DNA from: Purpureocillium takamizusanense
Taxonomy: Eukaryota > Ascomycota > Sordariomycetes > Hypocreales > Ophiocordycipitaceae
Direction: 5' to 3'
Length of the DNA: 64,000 bases
Assembly (NCBI RefSeq): GCF_022605165.1
Contig: NC_063072.1
Span: forward strand, 1,302,001 to 1,366,000
In this document: positions 23,481 through 35,757 of the stretch, piece by piece
Layout of the letters: every line of letters starts with the position of its first letter
How positions within the stretch are numbered: position 1 is the stretch's first letter
The notes under the pieces: model-generated
The model's input: only the letters and a program-made list of their open reading frames with translations
Database searches by the model: none
Told to the model about the DNA's origin: nothing
Made by a program: the position numbers and the translations under genes

Positions 23481-24299
23481 GCACCGCGGCGTATCCCTTC
23501 CTTATTTTTCTTATATCTCTCTTTTTCCAGCCGGCTATATACTTCCTAAGACTATAGCATGGTTAATATTAGTAGTATAGAGCTTAGCGACGTACTTATA
23601 CCGATATTAGGAAGACGGTACCTATATAATGCTAAAGAACCGAAAGTAATATAGCGAGCTAATACCCGCGCCTTTTAAACCCGCTAACGGGGGAATAGGC
23701 CTAGAAAATAATGCCCTAGAGGCCCCGAATAGTTAGATAGGGAAGCATAGTTATGGGTGTGGCAGAGGGAGGAGAGCTATCTTGACACCTAGCAAGGTGG
23801 CCCCTTTTGACCCCTATAGAAAGCAGGGCGCGTCTCGCGACGCGACAGGCCCACTATATATATCCCTAGCCCAGCGCGTCTTTCGCCCCAACGGGGCTAG
23901 CCCAGACGTTAAACGCCATAATAATAATAATAATAATTTACTATCGAATAATGTTCAAGCAGACGGAAAGGCGTTTACGCGTTGTCTAAGACCTTACGAG
24001 ATGTATATGGTCTTGAGTCATTTGATGCTAATTTTAATAGTAGCGTGGGTACGAAGTAGCATACGGCCACATTATCGTGGCGGCATGAGGATCGCCTACA
24101 TTTCTTGAGTTGTATGCCGATTACCCGCCAATGCCTCTATAATACAGTTCACAATGCCACACTAGTTTCGGATCTCATGACACTGCCCAGCTTCCATTCG
24201 CAGGCGCTGAAGTGGCACGCGTCTGTCCGACGATTTTGCTTCAGAGAAATAACATGAGAACCCAATACACTGCCGGAACTCCGAACTCGCAAATACGCT
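23481..24299. other. LINE 3' end and flank; no gene
   Basis: RIP-type, TA-rich sequence continues to about 23750 and then stops abruptly. I did not find the LINE 3' terminus, a poly-A tail or a target duplication. A further RIP-mutated fragment beginning near 23570 may be LINE tail or a separate remnant. From 23760 the composition is normal, with a small palindrome-like GTCGCGAGACGCG stretch near 23830-23845 and an (ATA)n run at about 23919-23937. The final part is the 3' flank of VTI1. I see no gene. Confidence 0.5.
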
Positions 24300-25101
24300 T
24301 CACCGAAATTTGCTGATGATGACCGCCACGATGAGGAGGACTAAAACGGTGATGATCGAGATGGTAATCACCCGATTTGTAGCCATCCTGTAATCATGTC
24401 AGTCATCCATATTTGTCGATATGTCGGTCTATCCAGGACCGGCATTACCTACGCGCCATCCCCCGCAACGTCTTGACGCTTCTGTCCACATATCCCTCGC
24501 TGTTGAGAAGTGTGTCGTGGGTGTGCTGGATCATCTCCCGCTGTCCGTGGAGGTTCGCCAGGGTGTCTGCCCCGATGGCCTCGGTCTCGTTGGCGAGGGC
24601 CTGGCTGGCCTTGAGCCGTTGAGTGCTGCGGTCTAGACGGTCCGTGCCGGAAAGAAGTTGTTGGCGTTGCTCAAGGTGGATGTCTGAAGCTCCAGCAGGT
24701 TCGTCTGTGTATCGCGATCCGAATAGAGCGGAACGATCGGAAGAGAGGGAGGTGAGCTTTCGACGGCTCGTATCGACATCTGCCTCGTAGTTGCGGAACC
24801 GCTGGTTGACCTTGGCGCGGGAAGACGTTGGAATGTTCTGCTTTTCGAGTCGCATTTGTCCGAGCTAAAGCGACGCAGGGGTCAGCGGGTGTCTCGTTGG
24901 AAGCGTAGCGGGGAAACGCACCAGCTCGTCGGCCTCCTCGAGTGCACGCTCAGCCTGGTTGATAGCACCCTTTCGGGGCTCGCCCGAAAGTTCGGGTATC
25001 TGATCCAGCTTCTGCGCCAGGTCTGCCTGAACGAGCTTGAGCTCGGCCTCATAGGAGCCGAACAGCTCAGAGCCAGCATCGGTATCGAGGGGGTTGGCCA
25101 T
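24300..25101 (-). CDS. VTI1: Vti1 Qb-SNARE, vesicle fusion
   Basis: v-SNARE of Golgi, endosome and vacuole traffic. Exons are 25101-24922, 24864-24449 and 24387-24300, with introns of 57 nt (GTGCGT/TTTAG) and 61 nt (GTAATG/TACAG). 227 residues, close to yeast Vti1. The N-terminal three-helix domain (SELFGSYEAELKLVQADL) leads into the SNARE helix (about residues 130-195, with QREMIQHTHDTLLNSEGYVD). The conserved RRMATN linker and a C-terminal anchor (ITISIITVLVLLIVAVII) end in SKFR. The middle exon reads into a stop unless the second intron is removed, and removal restores the RRMxxN-anchor arrangement. It is the first intact gene on the right side of the RIP island. Confidence 0.95.
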
Positions 25102-26606
25102 GGTCGCAAGAGTGGTTGGGGTGGCGTGAAGTCAGAGCAAAGAGAGTCGCAAGATGGAAAGCTCGCTCTACCGGCAGAGAAGAAGACCGAGAACGATCCG
25201 CGATAGATGAACCGACTGATAGAAGATTGCGCCTGTGCGTATTAAGTGTCCCTTTGTTGTCCTTCTGCCTGCGCAGCGTCCTCGTCAGCGCGCAGACGGG
25301 GTGGCACCGCTATGTCACAGGATGATTTGCGGGGCCCAGCCACAGCCGGACGCACGTGATTAGCGCTCAAAGTGGTCCGTGCACGGCCCATGGTGGGAAA
25401 TATTATCGGCGCGGTTCTGTGGGGAGCAAAGCTTTCTTCTTCTTTTTCTTCTCAAAGTTGAAATTTGACCCCCGGATGGTGAAGAAAACCGGCTCGACGT
25501 CTTGACTTCGGTCTGTGGCGTATAGTTGAAATTGACCGGGCAGAGCAACGCGGGTTCACCCCCGTACGGCGCTTTCAAGAATTGGCGACTCGTACCGACG
25601 TCGACCGATCCCGTTGAGTGCTCGACATCCCATCACAACAAGATGCGATGCTGCGGACTCCCTGGTGCGCATGGTAGGTCGCTATGTCATGTTTATCGGC
25701 AGGTGCCTTGATGATGCGCCCAGTCACTTCTCTTCTCGTACTTTGCAGACGGTCTGGAGAAACCATCTCGCTCCACGACAGGACGGTTGCTCAGCTCCAG
25801 GCTGCTCTGTCCGGATGTGGTGAGACTTGAGCACTGAGAGGGACCTGGAATGCCTGTCAGAGTTTGTTAGGAGGGGAGCGGGCCGTTGGTCCTTCAGCCA
25901 CAGGTGGCGCGGCAGCCTGTCGCTTCGAATCTTGGCGTCATCATAGTCTTACGAAGCGACACTACGTAGCCGCTTGAGCCGCTCCTTCCTGCCACTGGTG
26001 GTGGAACTGGAGGATGGTGTTCCCAGCCAGGCCAGGTACATACATACATGCCGCGGGGCCTCGGGACCGCTTGAAACCAGGCACCTCCTTCCTTGCGGAC
26101 GGCAACTCCCCAACGCCAATCATCACCGTCCTCAACGGTAGAATCCGGTGTGCACTTTTTCAAGCCTGTTGCGCCGCGTACGTCCCCTTCCGAGAACCCA
26201 GTCGGTCGCTGCCTCGTGTCGTACTGCCAGGCTTCAGCCATGGCCGAGCGAAAGCATGTGTGAGTTACGCCAGCCGTATCCCGTTCTGCATGTCCCGTTC
26301 CGGTCGCCATCGAATCAGATGAGACAGCCGCATTGCATTGCAGCGGCCGTCGATAACGCCACGCACCCATCCCCTCCTTGCGGCATCCGTCGATTGACTT
26401 TGCCCGTGGCCGTGACGTTCTGTTTCAGTGTCCACCCTGTTGAATCAATCCCACAATGCATCTGAGACGTTTCCCTCATCATCACCCTCGTCTTGGCCCC
26501 CCCTCGAGTCGGCACCCGACCCGCTCTCTCTATCGTCGCCTCGACTCTCCTGCCTTGGTCTCGTGCCGACTCCGCGTACAATTGGCGCCGTTCAACGCCG
26601 CTGACA
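25102..26606. other. intergenic region between VTI1 and the FAD oxidoreductase
   Basis: A divergent intergenic region that must hold promoters of both neighbours. I see no convincing gene. Chance frames at 25894-26370 and 26014-26465 overlap on opposite strands and carry no motifs. The frame of the downstream gene is open upstream to an ATG at 26493. Confidence 0.55.
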
Positions 26607-28289
26607 ATGAGCCGACCGGTTGACCGTTTTACCAGGAAAAAGGTCGCTATTGTCGGCAGCGGGTGCACTGGTATCGCAGCGCTTTGGGCTCTTAATAGGA
26701 CGTACCATGATGTCTACCTCTACGAAGCCGCCGATCGCCTGGGCGGCCATACCAACACAGTCCAGTGGAAGTCGGGCAAGTACACGACCGCTGTCGACAC
26801 GGGCTTCATAGTCTTGAACACGGCGACATATCGTGAGTTGAATCACCCTCGCGGCCTAGTGCTCTCAGCGAGGCTCAAGCCGAAGACTGACCAGCGCAGC
26901 CAACTTCCTCAACTTCCTCGATAAGATCCATGTACCCACAGACAAGACAGAGATGACATTCGGTGTCTCCCGAGACCAGGGCCTTTTCGAGTGGGCGGGC
27001 ACCAGTCTGGGAGCCGTCTTCTGCCAAAGGCGAAACCTCTTCTCACCGCGCATGTGGAGGATGGTGTTCGACATTGTGCGATTCAACCAATTCGCCCTGG
27101 ACCTGCTTATGCACGATGAGGAGGATCATGCCCGGCCCACCGACACCATGCTCAACTCTATCACTCCGGCCGAGACCATTGGAGAGTATTTGGATCGTGA
27201 GGGCTATTCTGATGCCTTCCGGGATGATTACCTGATACCGATGACGGCTGCCGTCTGGAGCACGAGTCCAGACAAGTGTTCTCTACAGTTTCCGGCCGTG
27301 ACATTGGTTAGGTTTCTGTACGCACATATGAAAATCTTTACACACAGTGACTTGGAGCTGACCTACCTGGCAGATGGAACCATCACCTTCTCTCCACCGT
27401 TGCCGCCCGCCCCGACTGGCTCACTCTCAGAAACGGTTCTCAGTCTTACATCGATGCTGTGATGAAAGGGTTCCCACCTAACCACTTATTTCTCAACACC
27501 CCAGTGCGACACGTCTCCAACGATGAAAGCGGTCACGTGTTACTTCATCTCGAGAGCGGCAAGACGGAAGTATTCGACCATGTTATTCTGGCTACCCATG
27601 GCGACCAGGCTTTGTCCATAATCGCACCGACAGCCACAGAACAGGAGCGGTCAATCTTATCCTGTTTCCAAACGTCACAGAACGAGGTCGTTCTGCATTC
27701 CGATCTGACGCTTATGCCACAGAGACGCAAGGCCTGGTCCAGCTGGAACTATTTGACACTCTCATCGCCGTCACGCGCAAACATTGACCAGGTCTCCCTC
27801 ACTTACAATATGAACATCTTGCAACACATTCCGCGCGAGCCGTTCGGCGATGTTTTGGTGACATTGAACCCGTTGCATCGACCACGTCCGGCTCAAACTC
27901 AAGGTCGCTATTTCTACTCTCACCCTCTATACACTCCCACAGCAGTCCGTGCTCAGAAACTTTTGCGCAATATCCAGAATAAAAGGGGCATCAGTTACGC
28001 GGGTGCGTGGACCAAATATGGCTTCCACGAGGATGGATTTAGTAGTGGCCTATTGGTTGCACAGGAGCACCTCGGGGCCAAATTGCCGTTTGAGTTCAAA
28101 GATTCTACATACAGTCGGGGCAAGAAACCGAAGCTGGGACTCGGGGATCTCCTTCTTAGGCTTCTGATCCTGCTTGTTCAAGTTTTCGTTGTCCAGATCA
28201 TGGAGAGGCTATCGGGATCGCGCAGGTCAAGAGCCACTCCTATTCTCAACGGGGTCAAGCCGAAGCGGGTGCAGGGAAAGCAAGCGTGA
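26607..28289 (+). CDS. FAD-dependent amine-oxidase-like oxidoreductase with C-terminal hydrophobic helix
   Basis: Three exons: 26607-26832, 26900-27317 and 27374-28289, giving 519 residues. The introns have donors GTGAGT and GTACGC, and GCTGACC is the branch site in the second. The N-terminus carries the dinucleotide-binding GxGxxG (VAIVGSGCTGIAALWAL) and the following YEAADRLGGHTNTV, as in NAD(P)/FAD-binding amine oxidases. TATYPNFL and FLWNHHLLSTVAARPDWLTL are restored only by splicing and match the family of predicted oxidoreductases that in bacteria often lies beside cyclopropane fatty-acid synthase. The substrate is unknown and no such synthase is nearby. A hydrophobic stretch near the C-terminus (LGDLLLRLLILLVQVFVVQI) suggests membrane association. 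The start could alternatively be the in-frame ATG at 26493. Confidence 0.85.
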
Positions 28290-29002
28290 AGGAATAGAGG
28301 CTATTTCTTGGAATATGCATCAGCTTTAATTGAAGTTTGCACATCATAGCACTGCATTTAGTACTACAAAGCATGAAGTTCCGTCATCTTTCGCTGGGCA
28401 CCGACATTTCAACGCACGAGGGTTGTAGTAGAAGCGTCTATTCCGCTGCATCAGCGGTAGCGTTTTAGCGTCCCATATGCTGTGAGTGCTTGCGCTGTAG
28501 ACATGGCGTTCACATGACGTTGCTTAATGTTTCCGCGCCGATAGGGCTGGGGATTCGGCAATACCAAACATGCACGAGGTAATTTCTGCCGTTCGATACA
28601 TTTGTTGCTTATCTCCCTGAGACACAATGGCAAGTGACACTGGCCAGGATGCGACGCTCGCTAGTTGTACGGCCTACAACAAGCCTCAATCTCTTTCCAA
28701 GAGTTCATATTCTCCCAAATAAATAAAAACTGGAGACGAAGAAGAGTTTGCATCCCCCCATCGGCATCTCTGAATGACAGAATGAAGTATGTGGTATGTA
28801 GGCATTGGAGTCTACAACTGATGGAGGCTGACTGGGCGCCCATTTCACTAACACATGGCCGTTGTGGCGGTTGCGCCCCACCATCGATCCGGGTCAGTCA
28901 GCTCACCTTCAAACTGAGATCCACATTTCCATCCGACGGCAGCGTCGAGCTGCCTCCAGAAACTGCAACGACATCGTCGCCGCCCGAAACCACACCGACG
29001 CC
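28290..29002. other. intergenic region, no gene seen
   Basis: 3' flank of the FAD oxidoreductase gene and upstream region of COX11. No motif-bearing frame is seen. The COX11 frame is open back to an ATG at 28862, so a longer N-terminus is formally possible. Confidence 0.55.
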
Positions 29003-30027
29003 ATGAACAGCGCACCGCGAGTCGCGCGGAGCACGGCTCGCACCGATGCATCGCAATGGGCGTGCTTCTTTTGCCAGCATGCTCGGCCGCAGGCCCAACC
29101 GTCTCGACCCCGGTTCCCACTCGCGGGCGGCATGCGCAGACACATCTCCAGCTCGATGCCTCGGAGGGAAGCCGCGCCTCCGCCGCGACCACAAACGCTC
29201 GGACAGGGCGCGCAGGCTCCGTCGATGGAGCAGATTCGGGCGCACTATAGCCGGAAAAACCGCACGGTGGCGTATGAGCATGGCGCCAGACGCTGGCTGC
29301 GGCGAGTGATGCTGATACGGTCATGTTTAGGTACTACACGATGAGCCTAATTCTTGGTACGGTGGCGTTGTCCTACGGCTCGGTACCACTGTACAAGATG
29401 GCATGTCTCCCTGCTCTTCGAAACTGCGCTGCCACCGCAAGCCCTCCGTTGCTAACTTTGCTCCCAGATCTGCCAAACAACCGGTTGGGGCGGCCAACCC
29501 ATCCGCGCCCATGGTGGCTCTTACGAAGGTGAAATATCGAGCCGCCTCGTGCCCGTTACCTCTGCGAATCGAATACGCGTCACATTCAACGCCTCCGTTT
29601 CGGACGAGCTGCCGTGGAAGTTTGTCCCGCAGCAACGCGAGGTGCGCGTCCTCCCGGGTGAGACGGCCCTCGCCTTCTACAAAGCCGAGAATCGCGGCGA
29701 CAAGGATATCATCGGGGTCGCCACCTACAGCGTCACGCCTGCGCAGTGCGCGCCCTACTTCAGCAAGATCCAGTGCTTCTGCTTCGAGGAGCAGCGCCTC
29801 AACGCCGGCGAGACGGTCGACATGCCCGTCTTCTTCTACCTTGACCCAGACCTACTCAATGACTTGAACATGAAGGGAGTCGAGACGGTGACATTAAACT
29901 ACACCTTTTTCAGTATGGCCTCCCCCTTGACCCGGCTACGTAGATGCACGAACGGTTCTTGCTGACGCGAGTTGCAGAGGCACGATATGACAACAACGGC
30001 AGGTTCAAGGCCCCAGCCATAATTTAA
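29003..30027 (+). CDS. COX11: Cox11 cytochrome c oxidase assembly protein, copper chaperone
   Basis: Mitochondrial inner-membrane protein that delivers copper to the CuB site of Cox1 (CtaG/COX11 family). Exons are 29003-29271, 29331-29400, 29468-29912 and 29978-30027, giving 277 residues. The N-terminus is Arg/Ser/Ala-rich, as in a mitochondrial presequence. A single membrane segment follows (YYTMSLILGTVALSYGSVP), then YKMICQTTGWGG. The conserved copper-binding motif is CFCFEEQ, with Cys216 and Cys218, followed by LNAGETVDMPVFF. The second intron (29401-29467) has a non-canonical GC donor (GCATGT) with a CCAG acceptor. It must be removed exactly to keep YKM-ICQTTGW. The last intron restores the usual FFKARYDNNG C-terminus. 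Confidence 0.95.
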
Positions 30028-30625
30028 ACTGCGCGATACGCAGCTTCTGTATAACAGTCACCTATATATTTGACTCAATTGCGTGTAAGATCAAAGAGAG
30101 CCGGTAGACAGGATCAAACGTACTATATACGTACTGTACTGCACTATTGAGGACCTGAATCCGTCTCGTCAAGCCAGTGACGTGCTCAGGAGCATGCTTG
30201 GTATGACTTTTCAGATACATACCTCCCGGCAGCAACATGAACAACCAACTGGGCCAGCTTTTCCTGGCCCTGCGGACCAAAGACTGTGCAGCATCGTTCA
30301 CCTTTTTAACGCTGTCATCCATGCTCAGTTCCCTCTAGGACCCATGTTCCAAAGCGTTTCCCAATTGGGAAATCCGCTGCTATATGCGCTTAGTCATTGT
30401 TCAGATCCATGTTCAACAGCGTGGCGGGGCCGGCGGAAGAAAGCTGGGGGTAGGGTAATCGTGTCACGTGCAGTCCACAATTCGCCTAAATTTCGCCCAC
30501 AATGTCCAAGCACACCACCAAATTCGTTTTCACGGTGTGCCTGGTCTTAACTTTTTTCTCTTCATCACCCAACGCCGACAAGCCGACAATCCCCCTTTCG
30601 TCGTCAACCATCCCCTGCCGTCACA
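30028..30625. other. intergenic region, RPL26 promoter side
   Basis: Upstream region and 5' leader of RPL26. Pyrimidine-rich stretches near 30550-30600 fit a ribosomal protein gene leader. A minus-strand frame at 30062-30322 (86 codons) has no recognisable family and is not called. Confidence 0.5.
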
Positions 30626-31184
30626 ATGGTCAAGGTCAGCAACAGTAAGTACATATACGGCACACTCAACGTCGACGATGCTAGTCGCCAGCAAAGCAAT
30701 GCGCTAACCACGGGACTCGCAGCCGTCTCGTCGTCTCGGCGCAAGAGCCGTGCCGCGCACTTCAAGGCTCCCTCCAGCCAGCGCCGCACCATCATGAGCG
30801 CTCCCCTCAGCAAGGAGCTGCGCGAGAAGTACAACGTATGTTGCACCCATGGTGGAGACAATGGGCGCTCGAGACACCTTTGACTGACTTGCGACGCTGC
30901 AACAGGTCCGCAGCATCCCCATCCGCAAGGACGACGAGGTCACCATTGTCCGTGGCACCAACAAGGGCCGTGAGGGCAAGGTCACCTCCGTCTACCGCCT
31001 CAAATACGTCATCCACGTCGAGCGCGTCACCCGCGACAAGGCCTCCGGCCAGAGCGTCCCCCTGGGCCTCCACCCCTCCAATGTCGTCATCACCAAGCTC
31101 AAGCTCGACAAGGACCGCGAGGACATCCTGGCCCGCTCCAAGGTCGGCCGTGAGCTGCGCGCCAAGAACAAGGTCACCGCCTAA
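30626..31184 (+). CDS. RPL26: 60S ribosomal protein L26 (uL24)
   Basis: Large-subunit ribosomal protein near the exit tunnel. Exons are 30626-30644, 30723-30835 and 30906-31184, giving 136 residues, the usual length. The first coding exon is only 19 nt (MVKVSN), followed by [29 protein letters not shown] and, after the second intron (GTATGT/ACAG), [17 protein letters not shown]. The KOW motif spans [20 protein letters not shown]. The codon preference is strongly C-ending, as expected for a highly expressed gene. Confidence 0.97.
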
Positions 31185-32568
31185 GCGCCCTCGCACTGAG
31201 GGTTGAATACCCTCTCTGAGCGGAGCGACGAGACGGCAGACCGAACGGGAGACGAGATGACGACAATTCAATCACACAAACACACACACCCTCCCACACA
31301 CCTAATGGAGGCATCAAACAAGGGACAACGAGGAAAAAGGCACGCATTTTCCCCTTCGGACATCAAACGAAATGGGCATTTATACTCCGGCGTTTTGCGA
31401 CACCCGCGCCAACACCCCGGGCGGGTCGGGACTCCACGGCAGGTAGATGAATTGAGAATTTTCATGGTTCTCAATGGCCATTTCACTTCAATTGTGAAAT
31501 GCTCCATGGGAGGCGTTTCCCGAAGTCATCACTCTGCCCTCTGCCGAGACACACAGCTCGTCGTGACCCGCGCTGCGCTCTCGGCTGATTTCGCCGTCCG
31601 CACTCCGGCTTTGTGGACTCGTGTTCACCGTCCTTTCCCGTAAAACGTCACAGTCCTAGCAACGAGATATGAGTCGTAGCGCTGGTTCAGTATGCATTTC
31701 GTAGACCCTTTCCCCACCGTAGTTTTCCAATCCGCTAGCATATCACCTCGTCGACCACCTAGATCCATGGTCTTCGAGGTAAAGACTGGCGAAGAGCGAA
31801 CCAGCGGGGGACAATATGTTATCACCAGTTCTCTGCTCTTGCCCGAAGATTTTCACCGAGATCCCATGACGATGGAAATTTGATGGTAAGGAACATGCCC
31901 TTTAATCTCCCTCGGGCACGCGCATCTAAGCACTTCGAGGTAGCTGTGGCGTCCTCTTCATGACTTTGCTTGACCTGGCTCCTGGGCTGTCAACCGCAGC
32001 GTTGATAGGAGGAAGCACGATTTCAATGTCAGTAATCAATAACACAATTGATTCCGCACTCTCGTCTCCTTGTCGAAATGACTAATTACAAATCGAAGTG
32101 AGTACAGACCTGCCATGCTGCCACCCCAAGCCAGGCTTCGGTCGGGCTGAGCTACAGTAGCCGACCTGTTGAACATACATGCGCGACTTTCTCGCCTGCC
32201 TGATGCTCCTCAAAATGCAAACGCCGCCAATGCGGAAGGGCTCAACTTCTCACCTGGTACTGGTAACACATTCTATACTTTAACAATGGTAACTGTGAGA
32301 ATGACGGGATACAGTCTCGCATGGCCAAGCCGAATTGAGACATGTACGAAATGATGCGCCTCGCGAGTCCGAGCCTGTAAATGCCCGTCGACAACGCCGA
32401 CGCAAGGTCAACGTAAGCTCCTACCGTTGCGAGACCGTCTTGATACTCATACAAGTCGTAAGTATGACAGCAATAATGCATGCTCTCGCTAGAGCTTTTG
32501 TATCATCTCCTTGTACAAGCCGTAGGTCGTGGATGGCTGACAGAAGGTGAGAGCGTAACGGCCCGAAT
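31185..32568. other. intergenic region, no gene seen
   Basis: Holds the 3' flank of RPL26 and the 3' flank of the next minus-strand gene (convergent). Frames at 31203-31643 and 32242-32481 lack recognisable features. Confidence 0.5.
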
Positions 32569-35500
32569 TCAACCATTGGCACGGGTGATTGGGCCCTTGT
32601 GGTGAGAGCTGTTCAGGGGCAGATTCTCTACTTTGCTCATCTCGTCGATTCCGCGACGGTCGAGGTCACCGGTTTCTGCCGCCTTGCGACCAGGTTCCTT
32701 GCGACCGTTAGGAGTGTTGGCAATGGCCGGCGTCAGCGATGCCGTGGCGTGCCCGGCGTAGTGGGGGAGAACGCCTCGCGCCGTTGTCGAAGAAATCGTT
32801 CCCGGCACCGCGACGCTGCTTGACTTGCTTTTCTTGAACATCGACGTCAAAAACTCGTGGGAGTTCTTGGCCCTGGACAAACGTCAGTCGCTACATCGAG
32901 GTGGGGTCTCAACATGTGGGGGAACACAAACCTGTTGATCGATGCGTTTCTACGTCCTTTGAACAGGAGGCTGGCGTCATCGCCAGAATCAGGAGACGAC
33001 TTCTCTGTGTGCTCGTTCGTGGAACCGGAGAACGCGTCTCCCAATGCTTTGCGAAAATCGTCATAGCGGCCAGGCTGCATATTCCGCTTAACGGGACTCA
33101 CATTGCTTGAAGCGGGAGACGCAGCCACAGGCGACTGGAAGCTGGGAAGTTGCTCAGACTGGGTGAGATTGCGAGAAGACCGGAGGCTGTATCGACCCAT
33201 GGATCCGAAAGGATCACTGTCTGCCTTCGTCTTTGATAGATCGTGGTCGGTTTGGATTTGACCGATCGGAATCGGGCGTCGCAGTTTTGGCTCCACCATG
33301 TTAGCTCTGACGGGAGACGGCGGGTAGAAGTCTTTGCCGTCAAATTTGGGCAGCCCTCTCTGAAGGCTCCGGGGGGTATTCCCCCAAAACAAGTGACGCG
33401 CTCTCAGCTCGTCTTCGGTCAGCTCGCGCTCGTAGATATAATCAGCGTCGCTGGCCAGGGTGGGATCGCAGCCAGCTCGAATGGTTCCAACAAGGTAAGG
33501 CTTGGACACCAGGCCATGTGAGTCAATTGATGGATATGTATTATCCGCGAACATCAAGTTCTCACCAGATGCCGCCGAAGTGTCCGTTGCTGCGGCGGAC
33601 GCTGTGCCGTCTGTGCGAGGCTGGAAGGGAGGAGCAAGAGCAGCACTGACAGGGAGAGACGATCCCTTTCTGATAGGCTCTGTGGAACGAGGCTTCTTAA
33701 GAGCACTCTTGAGCGGGGTGGGTTGGGCCGCGCTTGAACCTGACGGAAGTGGTGAAGACATGCGATCCTTGCCTTTGTGATTGTTGACGCTCCGGGCGGA
33801 TGACATGCCGTCATAAGACGTCATCTCGCTGCGAGGCTCGTTAAAAGTTCGTCGGTCACCAGCAGACGGCCCTTTTAATGCAAAGTCGTCGCGAGCGGAT
33901 GAATCAGTTGTCAGTACAGCTCCATCATCAGTTTTTGGCTTCAGGCTCTCCTCCTTGGCCAGTGCCTGCTCAAGGTTATTTTCGAACAGCTTGATCTGAT
34001 GGCGAAGATTTTCGATTGACTGTTCTGTGGCTCTCTCGTCAATCTGATGCTTGTTGTACAGAAGCTGGTCTTCGGCGTTCTTGAGGTGCTGGCGAAGGTG
34101 AGCAAGCTGCTTCTTGGTGATCTCACTCTGAAGGATTGACGACACTGGCATGTGCAGAGTACCGCCATAACCAGAAGTGGTGCACTGGGGCGGAACCTGA
34201 GTATTCATGGACGGATCCGAGCGCATGGCTTGGAGATGCATCCAGGGGTACGCCGATGGCTTGGGACCCATAGATGGCTGCCCTGGTAGGGCAACGGGAA
34301 AGCCAGCAACATGGGGCATGGCGCCGTGTGGATAGAGAGTCCCGGGAGGCATCATCCATTGACCGTTGTAGAAAAATGGGCGATTGCGATCAAACTGCTC
34401 AGGGGGCGAGAGATGCATTGTGCTTGCATTTTCCGAATTGGCAGCGTCGCCTTGCCGGTCGTTCTGGAGCGGAGGGGCAGCATTGCTAGTACCAGGGACC
34501 TGACCTGCAGCAGGAACCATGTGAGAGTGAGCCATCATTCCGTAAGCATGGGCAATAGGCCAAGGGATCATCGGATACGGCGGGTGGCCGGGCACCATCC
34601 CGGGTGCCATGGGTGGTGCCACGGCAGCCGGCATGCCATGGATCATCGGTGGAAACGCACCATACGCGACTTGAGGAATGGAGAATGGGGTATTCTCCAG
34701 GTTGCTGCGGCTTTCGGGTCGGGAGGATGTCCGAGAATCACCATTGAGCCTTTCCTTTGCTAACTTGGCCGTTGGCGATGGCACGCCGCGAGTGTTGGGG
34801 ACTATGCGGCCTCCGGCTGTAACGCGAACATGCGTCGGCGAGACAACAGCTTTGTAGAATCGCTGGAACCCTTCATCTTTCTGCGCGGAGAGGCCAACGG
34901 GGCTGCAAATCGGGCGCGGCACAGCTTCTTCGGACTCGCTTCGACCACGGTACTTCCACTCATAGTCGGTGCCATCAAGCTGACGGGCAGCGATGACCTT
35001 TGCTGAGTCGCGTTTCATTATAGGACGATCGGAGACACCCACGATATCCAACTCTTCTTCGCGAATCAATGGAAGAGAGCGATCAGAAGACATTCTGAAG
35101 ATGTCACCTGTGCGTCAATGTCAGTATACCAGTCGAAATTGACCTCAGGAGCATAAAGGGTGGGAGGTACGCACCGAAGCTTGGATCTCGCTGAAGCTTG
35201 TCATACAGACGATCGTAGAACTCCTTACTTGCCGAGGAGTTTCTCATGCGGACAAGTTCACGAATCGAGTATGTCTTGGAAACCATCTTGATCTCGACAA
35301 AGGCAAAAAAGAAGTAGGAACGATGGTTCTCACGCGAGTGCCAGACGAACAAGGTAGGATAGCCGCGGGATTTGCCCAGGCGTCGAATGTTGGACTGAAT
35401 GAATGTCAAGAGAGGGACGACCTGTGACCAAAGCCTTGTGCCGTCAGTAATCTTTTGTGCGTCCAATTGCGACCTCAGAAAGTTGGGCAGGGTGCCGTAG

Positions 35501-35757
35501 GGCGATGTCATTGGGACGCGATCTGAGGGCCAGCCAACGTCGACGGAGACTTGAATGCAGCGATGGTAGTTGTGCAACAAATTATATCTGATTAGCAGAG
35601 GAGTGAAGGCACTGAGAACGTGATCCTCGTGCTGGGCAAGGGACAGAGAGCGGACGATCCGTTTCGCCCGCTTCGACCTGGTCATGACCATGCTGGTGTT
35701 CGAGAACGTCCGCCAGGGGCAGTTGGAAAGCAGCAGGGACCCAAGCGGAGCCCTCAA
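32569..35757 (-). CDS. large unrecognised fungal protein, low-complexity with coiled coil
   Basis: Three exons: 35757-35175, 35107-32932 and 32872-32569, about 1020 residues. Introns GTGCGT/CACAG and GTTTGT/TCCAG keep the frame (QRDPSFGDIFRMSS and ASINRAKNSHEFL). The first 200 residues look globular (for example YPTLFVWHSRENHRSYFFF). The middle is Pro/Met/Gly-rich and disordered. A predicted coiled coil runs from about EITKKQLAHLRQHLKNAEDQ to LFENNLEQALAKEE. The C-terminal part is Ser-rich with short conserved-looking motifs. I do not recognise the family and assign no function. The start is uncertain: ATGs at about 35691 or 35685 (MVMTRSKRAKR) are alternatives, and an upstream exon cannot be excluded. 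Confidence 0.7.

Noticed and set aside
30062..30322. 86-codon minus-strand frame between COX11 and RPL26
   Set aside because: No recognisable family or splice continuation; kept only as a possible small gene needing transcript support.
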